A stretch of 41,263 bases of DNA from Bacteroidetes bacterium GWA2_40_15 (GTDB taxonomy: Bacteria > Bacteroidota > Bacteroidia > Bacteroidales > VadinHA17), in assembly GCA_001768195.1 (NCBI GenBank), contig MENI01000059.1:1-41263 (forward strand). Reading direction: 5' to 3'. Of the stretch, positions 25,107 to 32,528 are shown one piece after another. Every line of letters starts with the position of its first letter. Position 1 is the first letter of the stretch. The notes beneath the pieces were generated by a model. It had not been told where the DNA came from. It ran no database searches and saw only the letters and a program-made list of their open reading frames with translations. A program made the translations under genes and the position numbers.

Positions 25107-27779
25107 CTAATCTGTTTCCATCTTATAATTGTACAGAAATCTGTCGGTGCCACCAACTATCAGATGCCAGCCGCTTTTATCCGAAAGTTTCCCTATTGAA
25201 AACATTGATGCTCCCCTTAAAGGAAACCCTTTTGCAGTTTCTCCGTTTTTTTCAACCAGATAAATCAATTTCCTTTTCCCATCAAAAACCCCAATTTTTC
25301 TGTCAGATGATGAGAATACAAAATTTATCGGACCTCCTGATAGGTCTGAATCAAAATCACGGACAAAGATCTCCGATTTATCATGGTCGTAAAGATACAA
25401 TATACCCTTCTCAATAAAAATGTATTCACCAAAGCCATCTCCATCTACGTCAAAAAAATCAAATGAATGGTCAACAGAGAAGCTCCTCAGACTGAATTTT
25501 TTAACTTCACCGTTAAAATAGATATGCTGAACCGTTCCATCGGGTGAGGAGCAAACCACAGATGGATCAGAACCCTGGTTGAGCCTCATTGCTGATCCTT
25601 TTGCCCTTGTAACAGGCTCTCTTACGGTGAGCCGTTTATTCCCCTGGCGGTCGAGAAAATATAATGAAGATTCATCAGAAGCAACAATGTAGTCTTTGCC
25701 CGATACTTTAAAATAGCAAATTTCAGTATTTACGATACCTGATGTCCTGAATGGCTTCCATCCTTTTATTGTACTGCCGCGTATATCATAAGAATATATC
25801 ATTTTGTCCTCACCTGCAATAAAAAGCCTGTAGTTCCTGCTATTATCATAATCAAAAAGAGCAAGTGAGTTTGTTGAAGGCGATCTGAGTCTGACAGGGT
25901 ACCTTTCAACATAATTACCGTTTCTGTCAAGAATATGGATATGATTTTTTCCGGAAAACAGCAGCTGGTATTTTCCATTTCTGAAATAGTCAATCATAAA
26001 AACAGATCCCGTGATTCTTTCCCTCACCGGCACTTTCCAAAGAACACGTCCTGCCGTATTAATCAGGTATGTATTGTTATTCAGGTCCTGGATAAATATC
26101 TCCTTTGCTCCTGTAGTATGATTAGTAAAGAAGAATGGTTTTATTGCCGCTATGGTATCGAGCAGTGTTTCCCATTCTGTTGTTGATTCCTCCCTTTCCT
26201 TTTCCTTAAAACTTACTGACAGGCTGTTATATATCATGTCGTTGCTTGAAGCCAGCTGATACCCTATAGCCTGAAGTTTATTTAGTGAATTTCTGTTCGA
26301 CTTTAAAGCAGTTATGATCTCCTCATTCAGAAATCCGGCCAGGTACTCCAGTATCCTTGAAGGAACACAATAAAAATAATACCCTGACCTGCTTGGCAGA
26401 GAGCTTTCAAAATCTCTGTACAGCAAATCATTGGAAAGTGTTTTATTCAATAAATTATCATATAACAACCTCGATATTGTAGCATAAGAGCTCCCGGTTA
26501 TCATGAACTTATCATAAAAAGTTATAAAAGTCTCCTCCACACCCGGAGCAAAGCCCGGAAGAATTGTTCCGGTAAGTCCTTTAAGCTGAATATTATAAAC
26601 GGGTTGTTTAGTTACCTCATCGGGTGTAAAATAGAGTGTTTCACAATCCTTTCCCAGCTGATCAAGAAAAAGCTGTTCAGCCTGGGTCCTGTCTGAAAGT
26701 TCATAAATAATCAGAGAGTTCTCTTTCATTGGCCGGCCTCTTAAATCGAGGTATACCCTCGAAATTTCATTCCCAAGGTAAGACTTAACCTTATTACAAA
26801 AATCTGTAATAGTTACTCTACCGGCATTTCCTCGGGATAATCTGGCGCCATCCGCCGGAAGTAAAGTTGTTTCAAACAGAATTGTTGATGCAGGAAGTAT
26901 TTTATATGTGATAAACTCCTTTGGAGAAGCCGATTTATACCTGTGAACGATCTGATCTGATGCAAGGCTCTCAGTATACCCGCTCAGTACTATTCCACCT
27001 TCGTTTATGTAGATGTCTCCTGCGGCAACGTCAGCAAGCTTCGAAATTTTTTCTGAAATACCCTTCCCCTCTTTTGTAAGCAGTGAATCAAAAAGAGGTA
27101 TTAAATTCTTAAATACCACGAACAGCTTATCTTCCCGTTTTCCTGATGCCAGGAACACTCTCGAAAATCCATCCGAATTTCTGATATCATTCCCGCTGAT
27201 GGCAGTAATGCAGGCTTCCCGGATGAGTGATTCGGAGGTGCTGCACAGTAAAAGACCGGAATAGACTGAAATAAATACTGTGTCGTTAAGTTCATTATTA
27301 AGAAATGGTATCTTAAGCATTTTGCTGTTTCCGGAACTGGTCTCAATTATTTCCCTGACGCCTGTGGACCTCAATAATTCCTTTATCTGCCTTATCTTCA
27401 GAGTACCAGGTACCACAGCAGAAAGCAGTGGCCGGAGTCTGTGATTCTGATCAGGTTGCAGCGATATTATAGCGCTGCCTTCACTTAATAAATGTTTATA
27501 CTCAGGTTTGTTTACCTGATCGGCGAGGAACTTTAATTTTCTGTTAAAGTTCTTTAGCTCTTTGAAACTGGTAAGCTCTCCGAATAATCCCTGACCACTT
27601 GTAAGCGTGTTCAGAAAGCTCTTCAGATCAACTGTCTCAATAATTAAGCAAGCCCCGGGGCTCACTGCTTTGTATGGATCTGTAAGGAAGCTTTTCCCGG
27701 ATTGATAAAAAAGATATCCCAGCACAGCAATAGCTGAAATGAGTATAAAAAGTACCACTATTACCAGACGTTTTCCCAT
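25107..27779 (-). CDS. Membrane-anchored protein with C-terminal beta-propeller
   Basis: 890 residues. One N-terminal helix (about 4-26) anchors it, probably with the body outside the cytoplasm. Residues of about 35-520 form an unrecognised mixed alpha/beta region with segments such as GACLIIETVDLKSFLNTL and GYYFYCVPSRILEYLAGFL. From about 545 to the end, blade-like repeats appear, each with a DxxGxxxxGxP-type turn: DRNGNYVERYPVRL, DIRGSTIKGWKPFR, DRQGNKRLTVREPV, EKNGETAKGFPLRG. A DVDGDGFGEYIFIE loop resembles calcium-binding FG-GAP motifs. This predicts a PQQ/FG-GAP-like propeller, often used for protein contacts. First gene of the envelope operon; function unknown. Confidence 0.75.
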   Translation of the reverse strand: MGKRLVIVVLFILISAIAVLGYLFYQSGKSFLTDPYKAVSPGACLIIETVDLKSFLNTLTSGQGLFGELTSFKELKNFNRKLKFLADQVNKPEYKHLLSEGSAIISLQPDQNHRLRPLLSAVVPGTLKIRQIKELLRSTGVREIIETSSGNSKMLKIPFLNNELNDTVFISVYSGLLLCSTSESLIREACITAISGNDIRNSDGFSRVFLASGKREDKLFVVFKNLIPLFDSLLTKEGKGISEKISKLADVAAGDIYINEGGIVLSGYTESLASDQIVHRYKSASPKEFITYKILPASTILFETTLLPADGARLSRGNAGRVTITDFCNKVKSYLGNEISRVYLDLRGRPMKENSLIIYELSDRTQAEQLFLDQLGKDCETLYFTPDEVTKQPVYNIQLKGLTGTILPGFAPGVEETFITFYDKFMITGSSYATISRLLYDNLLNKTLSNDLLYRDFESSLPSRSGYYFYCVPSRILEYLAGFLNEEIITALKSNRNSLNKLQAIGYQLASSNDMIYNSLSVSFKEKEREESTTEWETLLDTIAAIKPFFFTNHTTGAKEIFIQDLNNNTYLINTAGRVLWKVPVRERITGSVFMIDYFRNGKYQLLFSGKNHIHILDRNGNYVERYPVRLRSPSTNSLALFDYDNSRNYRLFIAGEDKMIYSYDIRGSTIKGWKPFRTSGIVNTEICYFKVSGKDYIVASDESSLYFLDRQGNKRLTVREPVTRAKGSAMRLNQGSDPSVVCSSPDGTVQHIYFNGEVKKFSLRSFSVDHSFDFFDVDGDGFGEYIFIEKGILYLYDHDKSEIFVRDFDSDLSGGPINFVFSSSDRKIGVFDGKRKLIYLVEKNGETAKGFPLRGASMFSIGKLSDKSGWHLIVGGTDRFLYNYKMETD

Positions 27780-27816
27780 AGAAGAATCTGTTAATGACAG
27801 TGCCTTTCAGGAATAG

Positions 27817-27824
27817 CAAATATA
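27817..27824 (-). promoter_or_regulatory. Candidate -7 element for the envelope operon
   Basis: Minus-strand TATATTTG is an exact TAnnTTTG match, 37 bases before the start of the beta-propeller protein gene. No good -33 box is visible. Confidence 0.4.
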
Positions 27825-27936
27825 AAATTACCCCTGCTATTCTCCTAATTATATTGGCCGTCCATATTGAAGACCAGAAAGCGATGCCGGATGTTGCAAT
27901 ACTGAATTAATTAAATATGAACCCATATTGATATTT

Positions 27937-27953
27937 TTGGCACGCAATTTGTT
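27937..27953 (+). promoter_or_regulatory. Candidate sigma-54 (-24/-12) promoter
   Basis: TTGGCACG-CAAT-TTGTT matches the sigma-54 consensus (YTGGCACG-N4-TTGCW) at every defined position except the -12 C, which is T. GG at 27939-27940 marks -25/-24, and the -13/-12 pair is 27951-27952, exactly 12 bases on, predicting a start near 27964. An AATATG/CATATT inverted repeat (27914-27929) lies immediately upstream. No protein-coding gene follows on this strand, but a two-hairpin RNA with a terminator does. The same bases overlap a TAnnTTTG match (TATTTTTG, 27932-27939), so a primary-sigma promoter is an alternative. Confidence 0.5.
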
Positions 27954-27963
27954 TTAATATAGT

Positions 27964-28032
27964 TACAAGGCAATCCCAATCATATCCCTGATCCTTCAGG
28001 GCAGCCAGGTCAAAAGCCTGGCTTTCTTTTTT
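27964..28032 (+). ncRNA. Candidate small RNA with two hairpins
   Basis: About 69 bases from the predicted sigma-54 start to the end of a T-run. The first 22 bases look unstructured (CAATCCCAATC). Then come a perfect hairpin CCCTGA-TCCT-TCAGGG (27986-28001) and, one base later, the terminator hairpin AGCCAGG/CCTGGCT (28003-28023) followed by T-rich sequence to 28032. No open reading frame of meaningful size fits. The terminator has its U-tract only in the plus direction, where no upstream protein gene exists, so something short must be transcribed here. I recognise no known RNA family. Confidence 0.45.
28003..28032 (+). terminator. Intrinsic terminator, plus strand
   Basis: Seven-pair stem AGCCAGG (28003-28009) with CCTGGCT (28017-28023), loop TCAAAAG, then CTTTCTTTTTTT-type sequence. 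On the minus strand, coming from trpS, no U-tract follows the stem, so it acts in the plus direction. Confidence 0.8.
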
Positions 28033-28034
28033 TA

Positions 28035-29024
28035 TCAGAATGGTTTATACCCGATTATCTCCCTGACTTCACGTACAGTTTTTGATGCGCTTTGCCTGGC
28101 TTTTTCTGCTCCCTGTGAAACTACATTTGAAAGGTATTTATCATCGGCAAGGATATTGTTTATACGTTCTCTTATCGGTTCGGTGAATTTTACTATATCT
28201 TCAGCCAGCTGTTTTTTCATATCACCGTACCGTATTTCGCATGATGCAAATTTATCTGTGAAATAATTAACAGTAGAAGGATCTGAAACAACATTCATGA
28301 TTGTGAAGAGGTTTTTGACAGGTTCCGAAGGTTCCTGTCCCGGAGCTGTAGGTCCGGTATCAGTTACAGCTTTCATCACCTTTTTTTTAATCTCCCGGGG
28401 GGTATCTGCCAGAAAGATCCCGTTGCCCTCACTTTTCCCCATTTTTCCCGTCCCGTCAAGTCCGGGTATTTTTACCAGCTGTTTGCCGAAATTGTATGCA
28501 TCCGGTTCAGGAAAATAATTTACATCGTACATCATGTTAAACCTTCTGGCGAATCTCCGGGTCATCTCGAGATGTTGTTCCTGGTCTTTACCTACAGGAA
28601 CTTTATTGGCTTTATGAATGATTATGTCTGCAGCCATCAGAACGGGATATGTAAGTAATCCTGCATTTATATTATCAGGTTGTTTCCTTATTTTCTCCTT
28701 GAATGAAGTTGTCCTTTCCAGCTCTCCCACATAAGCATTCATATTTAGCAGTAGATATAACTCCGACACCTCGGGTACATCGCTCTGGATAAAAACTGTT
28801 GCAATGTCAGGATCAATTCCGCATGCCAGATATTCAGCAAGTACCTGCTTAATGTTGCCATGAAGGTCTCCTGGTTTGGGATGGGTGGTAAGTGCATGAT
28901 AATCTGCAATAAAGAAATAGCAGTTATTCTCGTGCTGCATTTTAAGAAAGTTCTTTATGGCACCGAAATAATTACCAAGGTGAAGGTTGCCCGTTGATCT
29001 GATACCACTTACTACTGTATCCAT
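28035..29024 (-). CDS. trpS: Tryptophan--tRNA ligase
   Basis: Class I aminoacyl-tRNA synthetase charging tRNA-Trp. 329 residues, the usual length. N-terminal signature SGIRSTGNLHLGNYFGA (residues 6-22, HIGH-type motif at LHLGNY), VPVGKDQEQHLEMTRRFARRFN, and the KMSKS loop as KMGKS (194-198, in GTGKMGKSEGN). The C-terminal anticodon-recognition helices follow. Single-gene unit on the minus strand; its promoter -7 element borders the repeat-filled region shared with rbfA. Confidence 0.97.
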   Translation of the reverse strand: MDTVVSGIRSTGNLHLGNYFGAIKNFLKMQHENNCYFFIADYHALTTHPKPGDLHGNIKQVLAEYLACGIDPDIATVFIQSDVPEVSELYLLLNMNAYVGELERTTSFKEKIRKQPDNINAGLLTYPVLMAADIIIHKANKVPVGKDQEQHLEMTRRFARRFNMMYDVNYFPEPDAYNFGKQLVKIPGLDGTGKMGKSEGNGIFLADTPREIKKKVMKAVTDTGPTAPGQEPSEPVKNLFTIMNVVSDPSTVNYFTDKFASCEIRYGDMKKQLAEDIVKFTEPIRERINNILADDKYLSNVVSQGAEKARQSASKTVREVREIIGYKPF

Positions 29025-29045
29025 TATCTACTTTTATAATTCCTG

Positions 29046-29076
29046 CAAATGTAGTAAAAAAGGCGCAAAGGCACAA
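29046..29076 (-). promoter_or_regulatory. Promoter for trpS
   Basis: On the minus strand TTG (29076-29074) and TACATTTG (29053-29046) are separated by 20 bases, fitting the phylum consensus, 21 bases before the trpS start. The -33 part falls inside the octamer repeat array. Confidence 0.5.
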
Positions 29077-29109
29077 CGGAACAATGGCACAACGGCACAA
29101 AGGCAAAAA
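29062..29109 (+). repeat. Degenerate octamer tandem repeat
   Basis: Six consecutive 8-base units: GGCGCAAA, GGCACAAC, GGAACAAT, GGCACAAC, GGCACAAA, GGCAAAAA (consensus GGCACAAM). A complementary set CCGTTAAA, CCGTTGCG, CCGTTGAT lies at 29231-29254, so the two arms flank the region as an imperfect inverted repeat. Confidence 0.65.
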
Positions 29110-29163
29110 GGGAAAATGATCATCCCATTGTGCCGCTTCGCCTTTTATCTAACCCACCCCCCG

Positions 29164-29179
29164 CCCCTCCGAGGAGGGG
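29164..29179 (+). repeat. Short GC-rich palindrome
   Basis: CCCCTCC-GA-GGAGGGG, a seven-pair hairpin with a two-base loop, of the CCCC/GGGG type common in Bacteroidota intergenic DNA. It lies between the octamer and heptamer arrays and has no T-run on either strand. Confidence 0.55.
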
Positions 29180-29188
29180 AGCCAAAAG

Positions 29189-29230
29189 CCCTGAGCCCTG
29201 TGCCCTGAGCCCTGAGCCCTGAGCCCTGAG
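29189..29230 (+). repeat. Heptamer tandem repeat (CCCTGAG)
   Basis: Six units in a row: CCCTGAG, CCCTGTG, then four CCCTGAG, ending directly at the CCGTT octamers. The near-identical copies suggest recent expansion by slippage. It belongs to the same CCYTGNG family as 6720-6747. Confidence 0.8.
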
Positions 29231-29241
29231 CCGTTAAACCG

Positions 29242-29272
29242 TTGCGCCGTTGATGCATTTTTATTACCTTTG
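29242..29272 (+). promoter_or_regulatory. Promoter for the rbfA operon
   Basis: TTG at 29242-29244 and TACCTTTG at 29265-29272 with 20 bases between, 17 bases before the rbfA start. The -33 box lies within the CCGTT repeat units. Confidence 0.6.
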
Positions 29273-29289
29273 TGCTTCCAATATAAAAT

Positions 29290-29634
29290 ATGGCCATGGA
29301 ATCAACCAGACAGAAAAAAGTAGCGCGACTGATCCAGAAAGAACTGGCCGATATCTTTCTGAAAAAAGGGAATGAATTAGCTCATGGTAAACTGATTTCA
29401 ATTACAAAGGTCCGGGTGAGCCCCGATCTCTCCTTTGCCAAAGTATATATAAGCATCTTCCCTGCAATTAATCAGGAGGATGTGTTGAAATCAATTGAGG
29501 AACACACCTCCAGGATAAGATTTGATCTTGGCCAGAAAGTCAGAACACAGCTCAGGATCGTTCCTGATATTGCATTTCATATTGATGACAGCCTTGATTA
29601 TATTGACAAAATAGACAAGCTGCTCAAATCCTGA
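29290..29634 (+). CDS. rbfA: 30S ribosome-binding factor RbfA
   Basis: Small KH-fold protein (114 residues) that binds the immature 30S subunit and helps 16S rRNA 5'-end maturation, important in cold growth. The sequence has the family pattern: STRQKKVARLIQKELADIF at the start, ITKVRVSPDLSFAKVYISIFP (the KH strand region) and LRIVPDIAFHIDDSLDYIDKIDKLL at the end. Two ATGs compete (29290 and 29296); both give a normal protein. First gene of a five-gene plus-strand operon with LolC/E, a pairing common in this phylum. Confidence 0.93.
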   Translation: MAMESTRQKKVARLIQKELADIFLKKGNELAHGKLISITKVRVSPDLSFAKVYISIFPAINQEDVLKSIEEHTSRIRFDLGQKVRTQLRIVPDIAFHIDDSLDYIDKIDKLLKS

Positions 29635-29639
29635 TATTT

Positions 29640-30449
29640 ATGCAATACGACCCGATCAAAAAAATGCTGGGCAGATTCTTTTCAGGATCACTCTTCATGA
29701 GAAAAACCTTTTATTCACTGCTCGACCTTTTACTGCTCAGGACATGGCATGTAAAAAAAGCCCTGAAGAAAGCTGCCGGTCACTTTGAAGGTGAAACCCT
29801 GGTGCTTGATGCAGGGTGTGGATTTGGTCAGTACTCATGGCGTATGGCAAATATGAACAGAAGGTGGAAAATAGAGGCAATTGACATCGACAGTGAACAT
29901 ATTAAGGATTGCGCCTCCTTCTTTGAAAAAGCAGGATTATCTGAAAGAACAAGTTTCCGGACCGGGGACCTGACTCTTCTGTCAGAAAAGGACCGATATG
30001 ATTTAATCCTCTCTGTTGATGTAATGGAACATATCGGGGAAGATACAAGGGTTTTTGAGAATTTCCATAAAGCATTGAAAGCTGATGGCACTCTGATAAT
30101 TTCGACTCCATCCGACAAGGGAGGTTCTGATGTGCATAATGAGAATGATGATTCCTTCATAGGAGAGCATGTACGCGACGGGTACAGCATAAATGATATT
30201 ACAGGTAAATTATCATCGTCCGGTTTCAGTAATGTTGAAGTTGCATATACTTACGGAGTTCCGGGTACCATCTCCTGGAGATTATCGATGAAGTATCCCA
30301 TAAAGATGCTCAACTTTTCCTCTCTCTTCTTTATATTGATCCCGTTCTGGTACCTGATTTTCTTCCCGTTTTCTTTTTTGCTCAATTTTGCTGATCTTTC
30401 AATGAAACATAAGGAGGGTACCGGACTGCTTGTAACTGCACGGAAATAA
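29640..30449 (+). CDS. Class I SAM-dependent methyltransferase with C-terminal membrane segment
   Basis: 269 residues. The SAM-binding motif LDAGCGFGQYSW lies near residue 59, the acidic loop IEAIDIDSEHI follows, then DLILSVDVMEHIGED (post-motif I/II region). A strongly hydrophobic stretch near the C-terminus (FSSLFFILIPFWYLIFFPFSFLL) suggests membrane attachment. The substrate cannot be told from sequence; membrane attachment points to a lipid, quinone or envelope substrate rather than RNA, but that is inference. It lies five bases after rbfA and five bases before the LolC/E-type permease, clearly co-transcribed. Confidence 0.8.
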   Translation: MQYDPIKKMLGRFFSGSLFMRKTFYSLLDLLLLRTWHVKKALKKAAGHFEGETLVLDAGCGFGQYSWRMANMNRRWKIEAIDIDSEHIKDCASFFEKAGLSERTSFRTGDLTLLSEKDRYDLILSVDVMEHIGEDTRVFENFHKALKADGTLIISTPSDKGGSDVHNENDDSFIGEHVRDGYSINDITGKLSSSGFSNVEVAYTYGVPGTISWRLSMKYPIKMLNFSSLFFILIPFWYLIFFPFSFLLNFADLSMKHKEGTGLLVTARK

Positions 30450-30454
30450 CCATA

Positions 30455-31678
30455 ATGAAACTCTCATTATACATATCAAAAAGGTACCTCTTCGCTAAGA
30501 AATCGCGAAATGCAATAAACATCATATCAGCTGTTTCCGTTGCAGGAGTTGCTGTCGGAACCATGGCGCTCATTATTATTCTGTCGGTCTTTAACGGACT
30601 GGAAAAGATGGTAAGCTCCATCTTCAATACTTTCGATCCCGATATAAAGATTTCTGCAGCAGCAGGGAAAACTTTTGTTGCCGATACCACCCGGTTAAAG
30701 CTGCTTGCAGAAATTGATGGCATATCATGCTATTCACTTACTATTGAGGAAAATGCCCTGCTTAAATACGGGGAAAGACAATATATTGCAACGATTAAAG
30801 GGGTTGACAGAAATTATATAAATGTTACCGATATTGACAGTTCCATATGGGAAGGCGAGTTCATCCTTCAGGCTGAAAACGGGAGGCCATACGCAGTTCC
30901 GGGATTAGGAGTCTCGCAATATCTGGGTATCAGGGTGAATTTTATCACACCTCTTAATATCTATGTGCCTCGTAAATCGGGTGCCTCAGGTCTGGATGCA
31001 GAAAATGCCTTCAACAGAAAATTTATCTTCCCGTCGGGTATTTTTGAAGTTGAAAAGGAATATGATTCAAAATATATTTACCTGCCGATTGGATTTGCTC
31101 AGGAAATAACTGAAAATGAAGATGCTGTAAGTGCCATTGAAGTTAAATTCAGGGATAAGGCTGAGCCGGGAACTTTAAAGAAAAGAATAACAAAGATCTA
31201 TGGAGATGAATTTCTTGTTCAGACCAGGTATGAACAACAGGAGATATTTTATAAGGTAATGCGCTCGGAAAGGCTTGCAATATTTTTAATACTTACACTT
31301 ATCCTGATAATTGCATCATTTAACATTATCGGGTCCCTTACAATGCTTATCATTGAAAAAGAGCGCGATATTGAAATACTCAGGAGTCTCGGAGCGGATA
31401 ATGACCTGATACGAAAAATATTCATTTTTGAAGGCTGGCTGATCTCAATAATAGGAGCATCAACCGGATTAATCCTTGGCTTTCTGGTTTGCTGGCTTCA
31501 GCAGACATTCGGCCTTGTAAAGCTTCAGAGCGAATCGCTTATTATGGAGGCATACCCTGTAGTGATGAAAATAAAGGACTTCATTATCGTACCGGCAACT
31601 GTGCTTCTGATCGGTTACTGGGCTGCGTGGTATCCTGTACGCTATCTTACACGAAAATTCCTCAGAAAGAATGTCTGA
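30455..31678 (+). CDS. Lipoprotein-releasing ABC transporter permease, LolC/LolE family
   Basis: FtsX-type permease (407 residues) of the Lol system that extracts mature lipoproteins from the inner membrane. It begins ISKRYLFAKKSRNAINIISAVSVAGVAVGTMALIIILSVFNGLE, with the first membrane helix, then a periplasmic MacB-like domain (about 50-270). Three more helices follow in the C-terminal part (LAIFLILTLILIIASFNIIGSLTMLI, WLISIIGASTGLILGFLVCWL, IIVPATVLLIGYWAAW). Bacteroidota often use one such permease as a homodimer. The ATPase (LolD) is not next to it. It fits a window with several lipoproteins, including GldK. Confidence 0.9.
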   Translation: MKLSLYISKRYLFAKKSRNAINIISAVSVAGVAVGTMALIIILSVFNGLEKMVSSIFNTFDPDIKISAAAGKTFVADTTRLKLLAEIDGISCYSLTIEENALLKYGERQYIATIKGVDRNYINVTDIDSSIWEGEFILQAENGRPYAVPGLGVSQYLGIRVNFITPLNIYVPRKSGASGLDAENAFNRKFIFPSGIFEVEKEYDSKYIYLPIGFAQEITENEDAVSAIEVKFRDKAEPGTLKKRITKIYGDEFLVQTRYEQQEIFYKVMRSERLAIFLILTLILIIASFNIIGSLTMLIIEKERDIEILRSLGADNDLIRKIFIFEGWLISIIGASTGLILGFLVCWLQQTFGLVKLQSESLIMEAYPVVMKIKDFIIVPATVLLIGYWAAWYPVRYLTRKFLRKNV

Positions 31679-31754
31679 TCAGTTATTATCTTTACCGGAG
31701 AAAACTGAATCAAAAAGTGATCCGGAAGGAACAGATAAAATTAAGTCGGGTAAT

Positions 31755-32528
31755 ATGACAGGCCGAAACCTTATTTTAATATTAATATCAGCAATGATGC
31801 TGCTGTCTTGTTCCGGGAAGGAGGAGAAACCTGACAGGACAGGACTGATCCCTGAGAAGGAACTAATACCAATTCTTACAGAAATCCATATTGCCGACGG
31901 CCTCATGCTTAATCCCAGGATTAAGGATTGGGTATTATCTGTCGATTCCATTTCAACTTATTACTATATAATTGAAAAACATGGCTATACAAAGGAATTG
32001 TTCGATAAAACAATGCACTATTATTTTGTCAGAAAACCCAAACAACTGATCCGCATTTATGACGGTATTCTTGCAAAATTAAGTGAAATGGAATCCCTTC
32101 TTGAAAAAGAGGTGAAGCTTGAACGGGATCATGCTTCCAATTTATGGCCCGGAGAAAGGTATTATTACTTCCCTGATACGTCCGGCACTGAATCAGTCGG
32201 TTTTGAATTATCACTTACCGGAAGCCTTTTTTATACACTGAGATTCACCGTAACAATCTTCCCTGATGACCAGTCTGTTAACCCCAGGGCAAGTATTGTT
32301 GCATATGATGCCGATAGTGTTCTGACCGGGAAACCTCAAAATTTCGAAACTCTTAAGTTCTTAAAAGATGGCCATCCGAATACATATTCCATACGACTGA
32401 GGGCAATCTCTGGTAAAACCTTAAAAGTCAAAGGGTCCCTCTATGAAACAGATAACCATCCGGAAGAATGGCAGAAACATGTAAGGTTTGATAACATCAC
32501 ATTTACCACACCTTCGGCTGAGTTATGA
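31755..32528 (+). CDS. DUF4296 lipoprotein
   Basis: From ATG 31755 the product starts MTGRNLILILISAMMLLSC, a textbook lipoprotein signal with lipobox LLSC. An in-frame ATG at 31671 overlaps the permease stop and would add 28 hydrophilic residues before the signal, so I prefer the internal start (257 residues). The following region LIPEKELIPILTEIHIADGLML and YYYIIEKHGYTKELFDKTMHYY matches the DUF4296 pattern, which is confined to Bacteroidota; a beta-rich C-terminal part follows. Function unknown. It follows the permease and overlaps the next gene by four bases. Confidence 0.78.
   Translation: MTGRNLILILISAMMLLSCSGKEEKPDRTGLIPEKELIPILTEIHIADGLMLNPRIKDWVLSVDSISTYYYIIEKHGYTKELFDKTMHYYFVRKPKQLIRIYDGILAKLSEMESLLEKEVKLERDHASNLWPGERYYYFPDTSGTESVGFELSLTGSLFYTLRFTVTIFPDDQSVNPRASIVAYDADSVLTGKPQNFETLKFLKDGHPNTYSIRLRAISGKTLKVKGSLYETDNHPEEWQKHVRFDNITFTTPSAEL

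Noticed and set aside
28003-28032. Terminator for trpS on the minus strand
   Set aside because: On the minus strand no U-tract follows either hairpin; the T-run lies only on the plus side.
29062-29230. CRISPR array
   Set aside because: Units are 7-8 bases, contiguous and without spacers, and no cas genes occur in the window.
31671-31754. Upstream start for the DUF4296 lipoprotein
   Set aside because: It would place 28 polar residues before a perfect lipoprotein signal; the ATG at 31755 fits much better.
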